This document shows, one piece after another, positions 23,514 to 32,355 of a DNA stretch of 58,602 nt. Position 1 is the stretch's first letter. Every line of letters begins with the position of its first letter. The stretch spans positions 1 through 58,602 of the forward strand of contig CAJOMQ010000003.1 in the NCBI GenBank assembly GCA_905236715.1, given 5' to 3'. The notes below the pieces were generated by a model. It ran no database searches. It worked only from the letters and a program-made list of their open reading frames with translations, and was not told the DNA's origin. Made by a program: the position numbers and the translations under genes. The DNA is from an uncultured Bacilli bacterium (GTDB taxonomy: Bacteria; Bacillota_I; Bacilli_A; RFN20; CAG-826).

Positions 23514-25394
23514 ATGGCTAGCTTAAAATTAAGTCATATTTACAAAGTCTATGAGAATGGTCATAAGGCGGTAAATGATTTTAACATTGATATTGAAGAT
23601 AAAGAATTTATCGTTTTCGTCGGTCCTTCTGGATGTGGTAAATCCACAACTTTAAGAATGATTGCGGGCTTAGAAGATATTACCGCTGGTGATTTATTTA
23701 TCGGTGATACTTTAGTCAACGATATGGAACCAAAAGATAGAGATATCGCCATGGTGTTCCAATCTTATGCTCTATATCCTCATATGACTGTTTTTGAAAA
23801 TATGGCCTTCGGCTTAAGAAACCGTCACTTACCAGAAGCGGAAATTAAACAAAAAGTCTTAGAAGCCGCGAAGATGCTCGATATTGAAGATTATCTCGAT
23901 AGAAAGCCCAAAGCCATGTCCGGTGGTCAAAGACAACGTGTGGCTTTAGGCCGTGCTCTCGTTCGTGATCCGAAAGTCTTCTTATTAGATGAACCTTTAT
24001 CTAACTTAGACGCCAAATTACGTGCACAAATGAGAACCGAAATTACCAAATTGCACAAAAAATTACAAACGACTTTTATCTATGTTACTCATGACCAAGT
24101 AGAAGCTATGACCATGGGCACGAGAATTGTCGTTATGAAATTAGGTTATGTCCAACAAATCGATACCCCAATGAATTTATATAACAAACCATATAATAAA
24201 TTTGTCGCGGGATTTATTGGCACCCCACAAATGAATTTCTTCGACGTTACTTTAAATAGAAAAGGTAGCAAAGTAGAAGTGAATTTCATCGATGGTAGTA
24301 AAATCGATTTACCATATGATTTATTAAGTAAAATCCATGATAATTATCTCCATGGAGATAAAAAAGTGATTTTCGGCTTACGTCCCGAACACTTTGAAGT
24401 GAGCAAAAAAGCCACTGGTTTAACCGCCACAATTACCGCGGTGGAACACTTAGGTAATGAATGCATTATCTATGGTGATTTAGGCAAAAACGATGAGGAA
24501 TTCACCATGGCCGATACTGGTCGTGCGGTCATTGTTAAAACCGTGGAAGGTGAACCATTTAATGTTGGTGACACCATCAACTTAGCGGTGATGCCGGAAA
24601 AAGTCCATTTATTCGATGGCGAAACCGAAGTGACCTTAATGCAAGATATTCCTGATTTCTCCCGCTTTGAAGGAGAAATTAAAGGTGGACAATTGTCCAT
24701 CTTTGGTAGCAAAGAAAAATTACCTCCATATTTAGCGGAAAAATTACCCCAACAAGGCAAAGTTGATGTGGAAATTCCTCCTTCTGCTATCGTAGCTGGC
24801 AATGACTATTCATTGAAAGTGCACGAAATTGAAAATATTGGTGACAAGAAACTAGCCTATTTAGAATACGGTGATCGTTTCTTATTCGCCTTTGTGGGAA
24901 AAGGTGTCAAAGTCGGTGATAAATATTCTTTCTCCTTATTAAAAGATAAATTGCAATTCAATAACGGCGAAGAAGTGCTATTAGAACCCGTTGGTGAAGA
25001 TATCGCCTTTGATGGCAAATTCACCAAAGAAGAAAGAAAAGAAAACCACGAAAGAGTCCTTCATTTCTTCTATAACATCAATGGTGTGGCATTTGAAGCC
25101 CCTGTTGCTCACGGCTACAAGATGAATGCCGTGGAAGGCAATGCCTGCTATAAGAATACTTATAGATATGTCTTAAATAGAAATGATTTATCTCTTGAAG
25201 AAAATGGCCTTGCCGGCGTCGTCAAGAAAGTTGTTGATTATGGCAATAAGACCTATGCCCTAGTGGACTTCAATGGTCAAGAAGTGCTGATCAATAACGA
25301 TGATCAATTAGAAGAAGGCATGGAAATCAAAGTGGGTCTCAATGCCGAAAAAGTCGGTGTTTATTCCATCGATATCGACATGAAAATCTGCTAA
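23514..25394 (+). CDS. msmX: MalK/MsmX/UgpC-type sugar ABC ATPase with long C-terminal extension
   Basis: This 626-aa ATPase energises carbohydrate ABC importers. Residues 1-240 are a normal ABC domain: Walker [10 protein letters not shown] (37-45), Q-loop [13 protein letters not shown], signature MSGGQ (135-139), Walker B VFLLDEP and switch THDQ. The usual TOBE/MOP domain follows to about residue 365 (FGLRPEH). Typical members stop there; this one continues for about 255 residues. Residues about 385-480 look like an additional MOP/TOBE-type domain ([18 protein letters not shown]). The last 60 resemble the end of another ([16 protein letters not shown]). The importer genes lie downstream in the same direction, but separated by another gene. 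Confidence 0.9.
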   Translation: MASLKLSHIYKVYENGHKAVNDFNIDIEDKEFIVFVGPSGCGKSTTLRMIAGLEDITAGDLFIGDTLVNDMEPKDRDIAMVFQSYALYPHMTVFENMAFGLRNRHLPEAEIKQKVLEAAKMLDIEDYLDRKPKAMSGGQRQRVALGRALVRDPKVFLLDEPLSNLDAKLRAQMRTEITKLHKKLQTTFIYVTHDQVEAMTMGTRIVVMKLGYVQQIDTPMNLYNKPYNKFVAGFIGTPQMNFFDVTLNRKGSKVEVNFIDGSKIDLPYDLLSKIHDNYLHGDKKVIFGLRPEHFEVSKKATGLTATITAVEHLGNECIIYGDLGKNDEEFTMADTGRAVIVKTVEGEPFNVGDTINLAVMPEKVHLFDGETEVTLMQDIPDFSRFEGEIKGGQLSIFGSKEKLPPYLAEKLPQQGKVDVEIPPSAIVAGNDYSLKVHEIENIGDKKLAYLEYGDRFLFAFVGKGVKVGDKYSFSLLKDKLQFNNGEEVLLEPVGEDIAFDGKFTKEERKENHERVLHFFYNINGVAFEAPVAHGYKMNAVEGNACYKNTYRYVLNRNDLSLEENGLAGVVKKVVDYGNKTYALVDFNGQEVLINNDDQLEEGMEIKVGLNAEKVGVYSIDIDMKIC

Positions 25395-25456
25395 TTTAAA
25401 AGAAAATTAATATCGCCATCTAATGTGATATTGGGTGGCTTTATTTTATAAATAAG

Positions 25457-26368
25457 ATGAAAACATTCGAAGAAAAAGGCCGCGAAAAATATCATATGCC
25501 AGAGGTGAGCTTTGCCCCCAATAGCAAGCCTCCTTTTTTCCTACGCATTATCACCACATTAATTGATACCGCTTTAATGATTATGGTGGGATTTGGTGTC
25601 CACGCTTTGATATTTATTAGCCCTATGTATAACCCTATCCGTAACTATGAAACGGAATTATATCAAATCCAAGATCGCTATGCTTTGGAAACCGGCTTTG
25701 GTGAAAAAGTGACCATTACCGAAGAAAATAAAGACCAATATACCGGCTATATCACCTATGTTGATGAAGATAATTCCTTATATGTGGTATCCCCAATTGA
25801 AAATCCTAGTGAAGAAATCGTTACTTCTTATAAAAATGCGGTTACGGGTGATTCGGCCTACGCGGATATTTCCTTTAAATATTCTTTAGCCGGTTTTGGT
25901 TATGTCTGTTTAAGTGGTTTTATTTCTGAATTAATATTTATTTTCATTATTCCTTTAACCAATAAACGTCGCGCGACAATCGGACAATTATTTGCTGGTT
26001 TACAAGTCATCAGTGTCAAATATCAAGATAAAGCCACCTGGTATCAATTAACCGGACGCTTCATTTTTGTTTTCCTCATTGATAGTGTTTTACCATATTT
26101 AATACTTGGTAATTGGTTAATGCTAGTAGTGCCGATTTTAGTCGTGGTCATCGCGGCGATTAATCATAAGAGCAACCGCGCTTTACAAGATCTTATTTCT
26201 GGTACTTTCATTATTCATAAAAAATCTTTCTCCCCTTTAAAAGAAGATGAAGAGACGGTAGTGGAAGAAAAACCATCTCAAAACACCCCCGAATTATCTT
26301 TAAAATCTGAAGAAAATAACCAAAAAGATTTGCCTGATGAACCCAAAAAAGAGGCGACTGAAAAATAA
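25457..26368 (+). CDS. RDD-family membrane protein
   Basis: The 303-aa protein carries an RDD-type domain (FFLRIITTLIDTALM near residues 27-41; RRATIGQLFAGLQVISV; NRALQDLISGTFII). It has three to four membrane helices, an extra-cytoplasmic acidic loop (about 60-125) and a long Glu/Lys-rich cytosolic tail (about 260-303). RDD proteins are mostly uncharacterised; some have been linked to ion transport. It lies between the ATPase and the binding-protein genes of the maltodextrin importer, with no proven link. A hairpin-rich gap and weak SD precede it. Confidence 0.82.
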   Translation: MKTFEEKGREKYHMPEVSFAPNSKPPFFLRIITTLIDTALMIMVGFGVHALIFISPMYNPIRNYETELYQIQDRYALETGFGEKVTITEENKDQYTGYITYVDEDNSLYVVSPIENPSEEIVTSYKNAVTGDSAYADISFKYSLAGFGYVCLSGFISELIFIFIIPLTNKRRATIGQLFAGLQVISVKYQDKATWYQLTGRFIFVFLIDSVLPYLILGNWLMLVVPILVVVIAAINHKSNRALQDLISGTFIIHKKSFSPLKEDEETVVEEKPSQNTPELSLKSEENNQKDLPDEPKKEATEK

Positions 26369-26377
26369 AATAAATCT

Positions 26378-26403
26378 CGTGTGCGTGTGCACGCGAATTT
26401 TTT
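26378..26403 (+). terminator. Terminator before the binding-protein gene
   Basis: CGTGTGC (from 26380) pairs, with one G-U, with GCACGCG around a GTGT loop, followed by AATTTTTT. Confidence 0.65.
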
Positions 26404-26404
26404 A

Positions 26405-26433
26405 TTGCAAAGCAACCATATCAAAATTATAAT
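26405..26433 (+). promoter_or_regulatory. Promoter of the maltodextrin importer operon
   Basis: TTGCAA (26405-26410), 17-bp spacer, TATAAT (26428-26433). Confidence 0.7.
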
Positions 26434-26479
26434 AATTATGACTATTCCTTATAGGAAAAATAATTTATAGGAGATAATT

Positions 26480-27865
26480 ATGAAAAAGTCTACTCACTTT
26501 ATTGCATCTCTTGTTTTAACAGGGTTAGCACTTCCTGTTATTTCTAGTTGTGCAGGCAAAAACAACATCACCATTTGGGTTGGTGAAGAGTCAGTCGATT
26601 TCTATCAAAAAGTCTGTAATGAATATCTTGAAGAACACTCAGACTTTGGTTATGGAATCGAAGTTAAAGGCGTTGATGCTGGCAGTATCGCCGGAACCAT
26701 TTCTAGTGATGCTTCTTCTTGTGCGGATATCTACACTGTCGCCCACGATAACATTGGTAAATTAGTCAGCAAAAACTGCGCCAAACCAATCACATATGAA
26801 GCTTTAGTTGATCAAGTAGAAAAAGACAATCCGTCTGGTTTCCAAGATGTCATTCACTTTGATTACAACGAACAAAATTATTTATTCGCCGCTCCATATA
26901 TTTCCCAAGCCCTTTTCCTTTATTACAACACTGAAAAAGTCAGTGCTGAACAAGTGAAAACTTTTGAAGGCTTACAAGAAGCGGCAGAAGCCAATAATTG
27001 CTTCGCTCTTGATGTGACCGGTACTGATGGCTTTAATTTCTCTTTCACGATTTTAGCCAGAAAAGCCGAAGACAATAGCACAACCTTAAAATTATATGAA
27101 GGTGGCAAAAAGAATAATTGTTGGTTCCAAGGCGATGATGAAGTGGCTTCCTTAAGATGGGCACAAAGATATTTTGGCGATCAAAAGACTGGTCACGGTG
27201 GACATTTCTCTGATAAAGATTGGCCCACTGATTTACAAAACGAAAAAGCTTTAGCCGTCGTTGGTGGTGCTTGGCACTATAATGCTGCCAAAGCTTCTTT
27301 AGGTAGCAAATTAGGTGTTACTGTTTTACCAACTTATACCTTAACTGCGGCTGATGTTGATGGCTTAACCGATGGCATCGTAAGTGAAGGCACCAAGATG
27401 CAAGCCGGCACCTTTGCGGATTGCAAAGTCTTCATGATCAATTCTTTCTCACAAGCCGAAAAATATGTCAAAATCCAAGAATTAATCACTTTCTTATCTT
27501 CGAAAGAAATTCAAAATAGATCCTTCTTAGAAGCGATGAATGTTCCTGCTTATAGTGGTGCGGATGCATATGTTGAATCCGTCAAAGATCAATTAGAACA
27601 AGGCGTTTATCAAATGGCCAAAGCGCAAATCAAAATGGCCGATTACGGCATCGCGCAACCATTTATTACTGGTACCTTAAATACTTATTATTATTCTTCC
27701 AATGGACCAGATAACTATAAAGACGTCATTTTACAAACTGGTGGTAGAGGTGCTGACTTACGCCATCTTAGAGGTGAATTATATTCCATTCAAAACATTT
27801 GGCAACATGGTAATCCAATCGCGGAAGCTGATTGGCCCGAAACTTTACCAGCCAATATTGACTAA
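26480..27865 (+). CDS. Sugar ABC transporter substrate-binding lipoprotein (MalE-like)
   Basis: The 461-aa lipoprotein has its lipobox Cys at 24 (ISSC). The family-1 solute-binding fold begins ITIWVGEESVDFYQKV. Landmarks are a hinge segment with LFAAPYISQALFLYYNTE and a late motif FLSSKEIQNRSFLE typical of maltose/maltodextrin binders. It delivers oligosaccharides to the two permeases that follow in the operon (gap of 51 bases with a strong SD). Maltodextrin specificity is inferred from the enzymes around it. Confidence 0.9.
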   Translation: MKKSTHFIASLVLTGLALPVISSCAGKNNITIWVGEESVDFYQKVCNEYLEEHSDFGYGIEVKGVDAGSIAGTISSDASSCADIYTVAHDNIGKLVSKNCAKPITYEALVDQVEKDNPSGFQDVIHFDYNEQNYLFAAPYISQALFLYYNTEKVSAEQVKTFEGLQEAAEANNCFALDVTGTDGFNFSFTILARKAEDNSTTLKLYEGGKKNNCWFQGDDEVASLRWAQRYFGDQKTGHGGHFSDKDWPTDLQNEKALAVVGGAWHYNAAKASLGSKLGVTVLPTYTLTAADVDGLTDGIVSEGTKMQAGTFADCKVFMINSFSQAEKYVKIQELITFLSSKEIQNRSFLEAMNVPAYSGADAYVESVKDQLEQGVYQMAKAQIKMADYGIAQPFITGTLNTYYYSSNGPDNYKDVILQTGGRGADLRHLRGELYSIQNIWQHGNPIAEADWPETLPANID

Positions 27866-27916
27866 TTTAACAAATTCACTCATTAAATAAATCTTTATAG
27901 AAAGGAGATAAGACAT

Positions 27917-29404
27917 ATGCCTGCTATGACTGCAAAGCAAGGTAACGTTGCCAAAAACAAAAAACCGAATATTTTTGTCCGTATGGGTACAAGTATCAAA
28001 GATTTCTTTGTTAATTTTGGTAAACGCTTTGTCGATGGCTCAATTGGCACGAAATTATCACACTTTATTTTAGGCGCTGGTAATTTCTACCATAAGCAAT
28101 GGATCAAAGGTTCAATTTACCTCATATTGCAAATCTTATTTGTCTTATTCATGGTTTTATGTCCAGAAGTGAATAACACCCCTTATGGATATAAAGCTCT
28201 CATTAATTTGCGATTAACCGGTAATGAAACGCAAGGATTTGATCCCGCCACTGGTAAGATATTACAACCAGATGACAGTAAATTATTCTTGTTATTTGGT
28301 TTAATTACCATTGCCGTTATCGTTCTTTACATCATTATATGGCTCAGCGCTATTAAGAGTTCTTATAAAGCTGACCAAGATGTGAAAAAAGGTTTAAAAC
28401 CAACCACATTCAAACAAGATTGCCAAGCATTATTAGATTCTCGTTTCCATATCTTAATGCTGACACCGACTTGTTTAGCGGCCTTAGTATTTAGTTTATT
28501 ACCAACCATTTTCATGATTTGTATGGCCTTTACGACCTACAACGTCTTAGAAATGAATGCGGTACCAACCACCTTATTCCACTGGAATGGATTTAACAAT
28601 TTCGCTTATATGTTTACCGGACAATCGCGTCTTGGTGCCGAAATTAAAGCGAGATTCTTCCCCGTTCTTGGCTGGACATTTATCTGGGCTATTTTAGCCA
28701 CCTTTACATGCTATTTTGGCGGTATTCTCTTAGCGATTTTAATTAATAAAAAAGGTATCAAAGGAAAGAAAATTTTCCGTACTATCTTCATTTTAACCAT
28801 CGCTATTCCGCAATTTATTTCCTTATTAGCGATGAGAAATTTATTAAGTGATAATGGACCTGTTAATAAAATATTAATGGATTGGGGTTGGATTGATAGC
28901 CCGATTGCCTTCTTAGGTAACCACGCACAAGTTTCTCCACAAGATCCCTATGTAGCAAAATTGATGGTTGTCTTAATTAATATGTGGCTTGGTATTCCTT
29001 ATACCATGTTAATGACATCTGGTATTTTAATGAATATTCCCAGTGATTTATATGAAGCCGGTCGTGTTGATGGCGCCTCTAATTTTAAGATGTTCTTTAA
29101 AATTACCCTTCCATACGTCATCTTTATTACCACCCCATATTTGATATCTTCTTTCGTTGGTAATATTAATTCATTTAACACTATCTTCTTATTAACCGGT
29201 GGTGGACCATCAGTGACCACGGGCTCTTATGTAGCTGGTGAAACTGACTTATTGGTCACATGGTTATATAAATTAACAATCGATAACGGTGATTATAATA
29301 CCGGTGCGGTGATTGGTATTTTGACATTTGCGATTACCGCGACTATTACCTTATTCACCTATCGCCGTAGTAAAGCTTATAACGAGGAGGACACATTCCA
29401 ATAA
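27917..29404 (+). CDS. Sugar ABC transporter permease (MalF-like)
   Basis: The 495-aa permease has about eight membrane helices. Residues about 45-70 and 130-150 form extra N-terminal helices before the conserved core, as in Gram-positive MalF. The EAA loop that docks on the ATPase reads YEAGRVDGASNFKMFFKITLP. SD AGAAAGGAG is strong. It is followed after one base by the second permease, whose SD AGGAGG lies inside its last codons. Confidence 0.92.
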   Translation: MPAMTAKQGNVAKNKKPNIFVRMGTSIKDFFVNFGKRFVDGSIGTKLSHFILGAGNFYHKQWIKGSIYLILQILFVLFMVLCPEVNNTPYGYKALINLRLTGNETQGFDPATGKILQPDDSKLFLLFGLITIAVIVLYIIIWLSAIKSSYKADQDVKKGLKPTTFKQDCQALLDSRFHILMLTPTCLAALVFSLLPTIFMICMAFTTYNVLEMNAVPTTLFHWNGFNNFAYMFTGQSRLGAEIKARFFPVLGWTFIWAILATFTCYFGGILLAILINKKGIKGKKIFRTIFILTIAIPQFISLLAMRNLLSDNGPVNKILMDWGWIDSPIAFLGNHAQVSPQDPYVAKLMVVLINMWLGIPYTMLMTSGILMNIPSDLYEAGRVDGASNFKMFFKITLPYVIFITTPYLISSFVGNINSFNTIFLLTGGGPSVTTGSYVAGETDLLVTWLYKLTIDNGDYNTGAVIGILTFAITATITLFTYRRSKAYNEEDTFQ

Positions 29405-29405
29405 T

Positions 29406-30350
29406 ATGAAAAACAATGAAACAACACTCGTTAAGCACTCTAGTGCCAAAGCAAATCGTATCTTAGGTAATGTGTTTACCTATGTCATTTTGATTATCCT
29501 TAGTTTAATTTGGATTATCCCTATTTTATGGATTGTCTTATCAGCCTTCCGTACCGAAACTAATGATACCGGTCAATTAATTGGTACCGTCGTCAGTAAC
29601 TTCTTCCCCAAGAAAGTTGGTTTCGACAATTTCGTTAACCTATTTACACGTTCAATATCCGGTGTTAAATACGCCTTCCCTTTGTGGATGCTAAACACCT
29701 TAATTATTGCGGTATTTGACTGCGTTATTTCTACTTTCTTAGTCTTAACTGTGGCATACTGTATGTCTAAATTGAGATTCAAAATGCGTAAAGCATTTAT
29801 GAATATCACAATGATTCTCGGTTTATTCCCTGGCTTCATGTCGATGATCGCGATTTACTTTATCTTGAAATCCATCGGTTTAGCCGGAAATAGTGATTCC
29901 AGTAAAGCGTGGTTAAATATCGTCGGCCTTATCTTAGCCTACTCCGCGGGTGCGGGTCTTGGCTTCCAAGTCGCCAAAGGCTTCTTCGATGTTATTCCCA
30001 CCTCCTTAGTGGAATCCGCGAAATTAGATGGCTGCTCCAACTTTAAGATTTTCTGGAAGATCATTCTTCCTTTAGCCAAACCAATCATTATCTATCAAGC
30101 CCTTATGTCATTTACGGGACCATGGATGGACTTCATCTTCGCCAAAGTTATCATCGGCGATGGTAATGCCCAGTGTTGGACCGTCTCCGTTGGCTTATAT
30201 TCGATGATGTACGGTGGGCAAGCGGACGTGAACTTATTTACACAATTCGCCGCCGGCTGCGTCTGCGTAGGTATTCCAATCGTTATTCTCTTTATGGCGA
30301 TGCAGAGATATTACGTTGAAGGCGTTACTGCTGGTGCTGTGAAAGGCTAG
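29406..30350 (+). CDS. Sugar ABC transporter permease (MalG-like)
   Basis: The 314-aa permease has six membrane helices and the EAA loop VESAKLDGCSNFKIFWKIILPLAKP. The start at 29406 is chosen because the longer frame would run inside the preceding gene. The SD GAGGAGG is 15 bases upstream, which is long. It pairs with the MalF-like protein and closes the operon, followed by a strong terminator. Confidence 0.92.
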   Translation: MKNNETTLVKHSSAKANRILGNVFTYVILIILSLIWIIPILWIVLSAFRTETNDTGQLIGTVVSNFFPKKVGFDNFVNLFTRSISGVKYAFPLWMLNTLIIAVFDCVISTFLVLTVAYCMSKLRFKMRKAFMNITMILGLFPGFMSMIAIYFILKSIGLAGNSDSSKAWLNIVGLILAYSAGAGLGFQVAKGFFDVIPTSLVESAKLDGCSNFKIFWKIILPLAKPIIIYQALMSFTGPWMDFIFAKVIIGDGNAQCWTVSVGLYSMMYGGQADVNLFTQFAAGCVCVGIPIVILFMAMQRYYVEGVTAGAVKG

Positions 30351-30370
30351 AAGAAAGCAACTACTTATTA

Positions 30371-30406
30371 ATACCTGTGATATTGATTCACAGGTATTTT
30401 TATTTT
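30371..30406 (+). terminator. Terminator of the importer operon
   Basis: ATACCTGTGA (30371-30380) pairs with TCACAGGTAT (30388-30397), followed by T-rich tail. Confidence 0.88.
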
Positions 30407-30475
30407 AAGATAGAAGAGATGTAAGAAAAAAAGTGTTTGGGGAGTTATTCCTATATACACGAAAGGAAAAATCTT

Positions 30476-32311
30476 ATGGCGTTTGGATTACTTTATGACT
30501 ATTTGATGGGGCAATGTATTGAGGCCCACAATTATTTTGGCGCTCATTTTGTGAATAAAGATGGTGTCGAAGGCGTTAATTTCCGTTTATATGCTCCATG
30601 CGCTAATGATGTCTCGATTATCGGCGAATGGAACAATTGGGATGTTGGTGCTCATAAGATGCAAAAAATTGATGATGCTGGTGTCTGGGAAATATTTATC
30701 CCTGGCTTAGCGAATTATCAATCTTATAAATTCCATTTCCAAAACGCCCATGGGGAATATGTCGATAAAATCGATCCCTTTGCTTTTTATAGTGAAAAAA
30801 GACCCGGCACTTGTTCCCAATTATTCGATAACCGCAATTTTGCCTGGCACGATGATGAATGGTTAAAGAAAAGAACGAGAAATTTTGACAAGCCAATGTC
30901 CATCTATGAAATGCATTTAGGCAGTTGGTTTGGTAAAGCCGAAGATGGTCACACCTTATCTTATGAAGAAATTGCCGATAAATTGATTCCTTACATTTTA
31001 GGAATGGGTTATACCCATGTTGAATTTATGCCCCTTGTCCAATATCCATTTGATGGTAGTTGGGGTTATCAAGCTACGGGCTTTTATTCGATTGATTCTC
31101 GTTATGGAAATCCTTTCCAATTAATGTCTTTAGTGGACCGCTTACACCAAGCGGGAATTGGCGCCATTATTGATTTTGCTCCCGTCCATTTTGCCACTGA
31201 CCCCTGGGCTTTAGCGGAATATGATGGCACCCATATGTTTGAATATGATAACGAGTGGCGTGTTTCTCCGTGGGGAAGTTATCAATTTGATTTAGGAAAA
31301 GACCCCGTCCGCTCATTCTTGATGAGCGCGATGAATTATTTCCTCGATTATTTCCATTTTGATGGTATTCGCGTCGATGCTGTCAGTAACATCATTTATT
31401 ATAACGGCGATTCATCGATTGGGTTAAACGAAGGTGCGGTGGAATTCATCAAAAGATTAAACGCCAAAATGCATATCGCTCATGATTCCGTGATGATGAT
31501 TGCCGAAGATAGTACCGCTTTTGCGGGAACCACCAAACCCACTGAACAAGGTGGCTTAGGCTTTGATTATAAATGGGATTTAGGCTGGATGAATGATACT
31601 CTTAAATATTATTCCAAAGACCCCATTTATAAGAAATTTGAACACAATAAATTAACTTTTTCGATGGCCTATTTTTATTCCGATAATTTTATGCTCCCTC
31701 TTTCGCACGATGAAGTCGTCCATGGTAAAGGCACCATTATTAATAAAATGTGGGGCGATTATGAACAAAAATTTGCCTTATTACGCAATTTATACACTTA
31801 TCAATACGCTCATCCTGGTAAAAAACTCAATTTTATGGGTAACGAATTAGCCAGTTTTGATGAATGGAATGAAAATAAAGGCTTGCCTTGGGAATTAAAA
31901 AGATTTCCTAAACACGATTCTATTTCCCGTCTCATTCATGATTTAAATGAAATTTATAAATATCATCCCGCCATGCATTTTGAAGAACATAATCCCACGC
32001 ATTTCCATTGGTTAATGGTGGATAACGCTGATCAAAGCGTCTTTGCGTTCCAGAGAAATGTTGGTGATGAAACACTTGTGTTTGTCTTTAATATGACCAC
32101 CAATTTCTATGAATATATCAATATCCCCTTAATGGAAGAAGGGAAATACGAAGAGATATTTAACACCGATAAAGACATCTATGGTGGCTGGGGACAATAT
32201 AATGGCTTGCCCATCAAGAGTGAAAAAGGTTCTTTTGAAGGCTTACCTGCGCATATGAGCATAAAACTTGCTTGCCTTGGTGCCTGTATTTTTCGTAAAA
32301 TACACAAGTAA
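30476..32311 (+). CDS. glgB: 1,4-alpha-glucan branching enzyme
   Basis: The 611-aa GH13 enzyme introduces alpha-1,6 branches into glucan. The ATG at 30476 fits SD AAGGAA. An N-terminal CBM48 (about 35-115, VNFRLYAPCANDVSIIGEWNNW) precedes a barrel with Asp301 (GIRVDAVSN), Glu344 (IAEDS) and Asp412 (LSHDEVVHGK). It is shorter than E. coli GlgB because the extra N1 module is missing, as in many Firmicutes. It is followed by glgP 44 bases downstream. No glgC or glgA is in the window, so glycogen synthesis, if present, is completed elsewhere. Confidence 0.95.
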   Translation: MAFGLLYDYLMGQCIEAHNYFGAHFVNKDGVEGVNFRLYAPCANDVSIIGEWNNWDVGAHKMQKIDDAGVWEIFIPGLANYQSYKFHFQNAHGEYVDKIDPFAFYSEKRPGTCSQLFDNRNFAWHDDEWLKKRTRNFDKPMSIYEMHLGSWFGKAEDGHTLSYEEIADKLIPYILGMGYTHVEFMPLVQYPFDGSWGYQATGFYSIDSRYGNPFQLMSLVDRLHQAGIGAIIDFAPVHFATDPWALAEYDGTHMFEYDNEWRVSPWGSYQFDLGKDPVRSFLMSAMNYFLDYFHFDGIRVDAVSNIIYYNGDSSIGLNEGAVEFIKRLNAKMHIAHDSVMMIAEDSTAFAGTTKPTEQGGLGFDYKWDLGWMNDTLKYYSKDPIYKKFEHNKLTFSMAYFYSDNFMLPLSHDEVVHGKGTIINKMWGDYEQKFALLRNLYTYQYAHPGKKLNFMGNELASFDEWNENKGLPWELKRFPKHDSISRLIHDLNEIYKYHPAMHFEEHNPTHFHWLMVDNADQSVFAFQRNVGDETLVFVFNMTTNFYEYINIPLMEEGKYEEIFNTDKDIYGGWGQYNGLPIKSEKGSFEGLPAHMSIKLACLGACIFRKIHK

Positions 32312-32355
32312 ACAAAATCAAACAAAAATAAATCCGAGAAAGGACTCACAAATAT

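Noticed and set aside
25395-25456. Terminator between the MalK-like ATPase and the RDD gene.
   Set aside because: Two small inverted repeats (AATATC/GATATT and GCCATC/GGGTGGC) interleave and the T-run is interrupted, so I could not decide between a weak terminator and chance.
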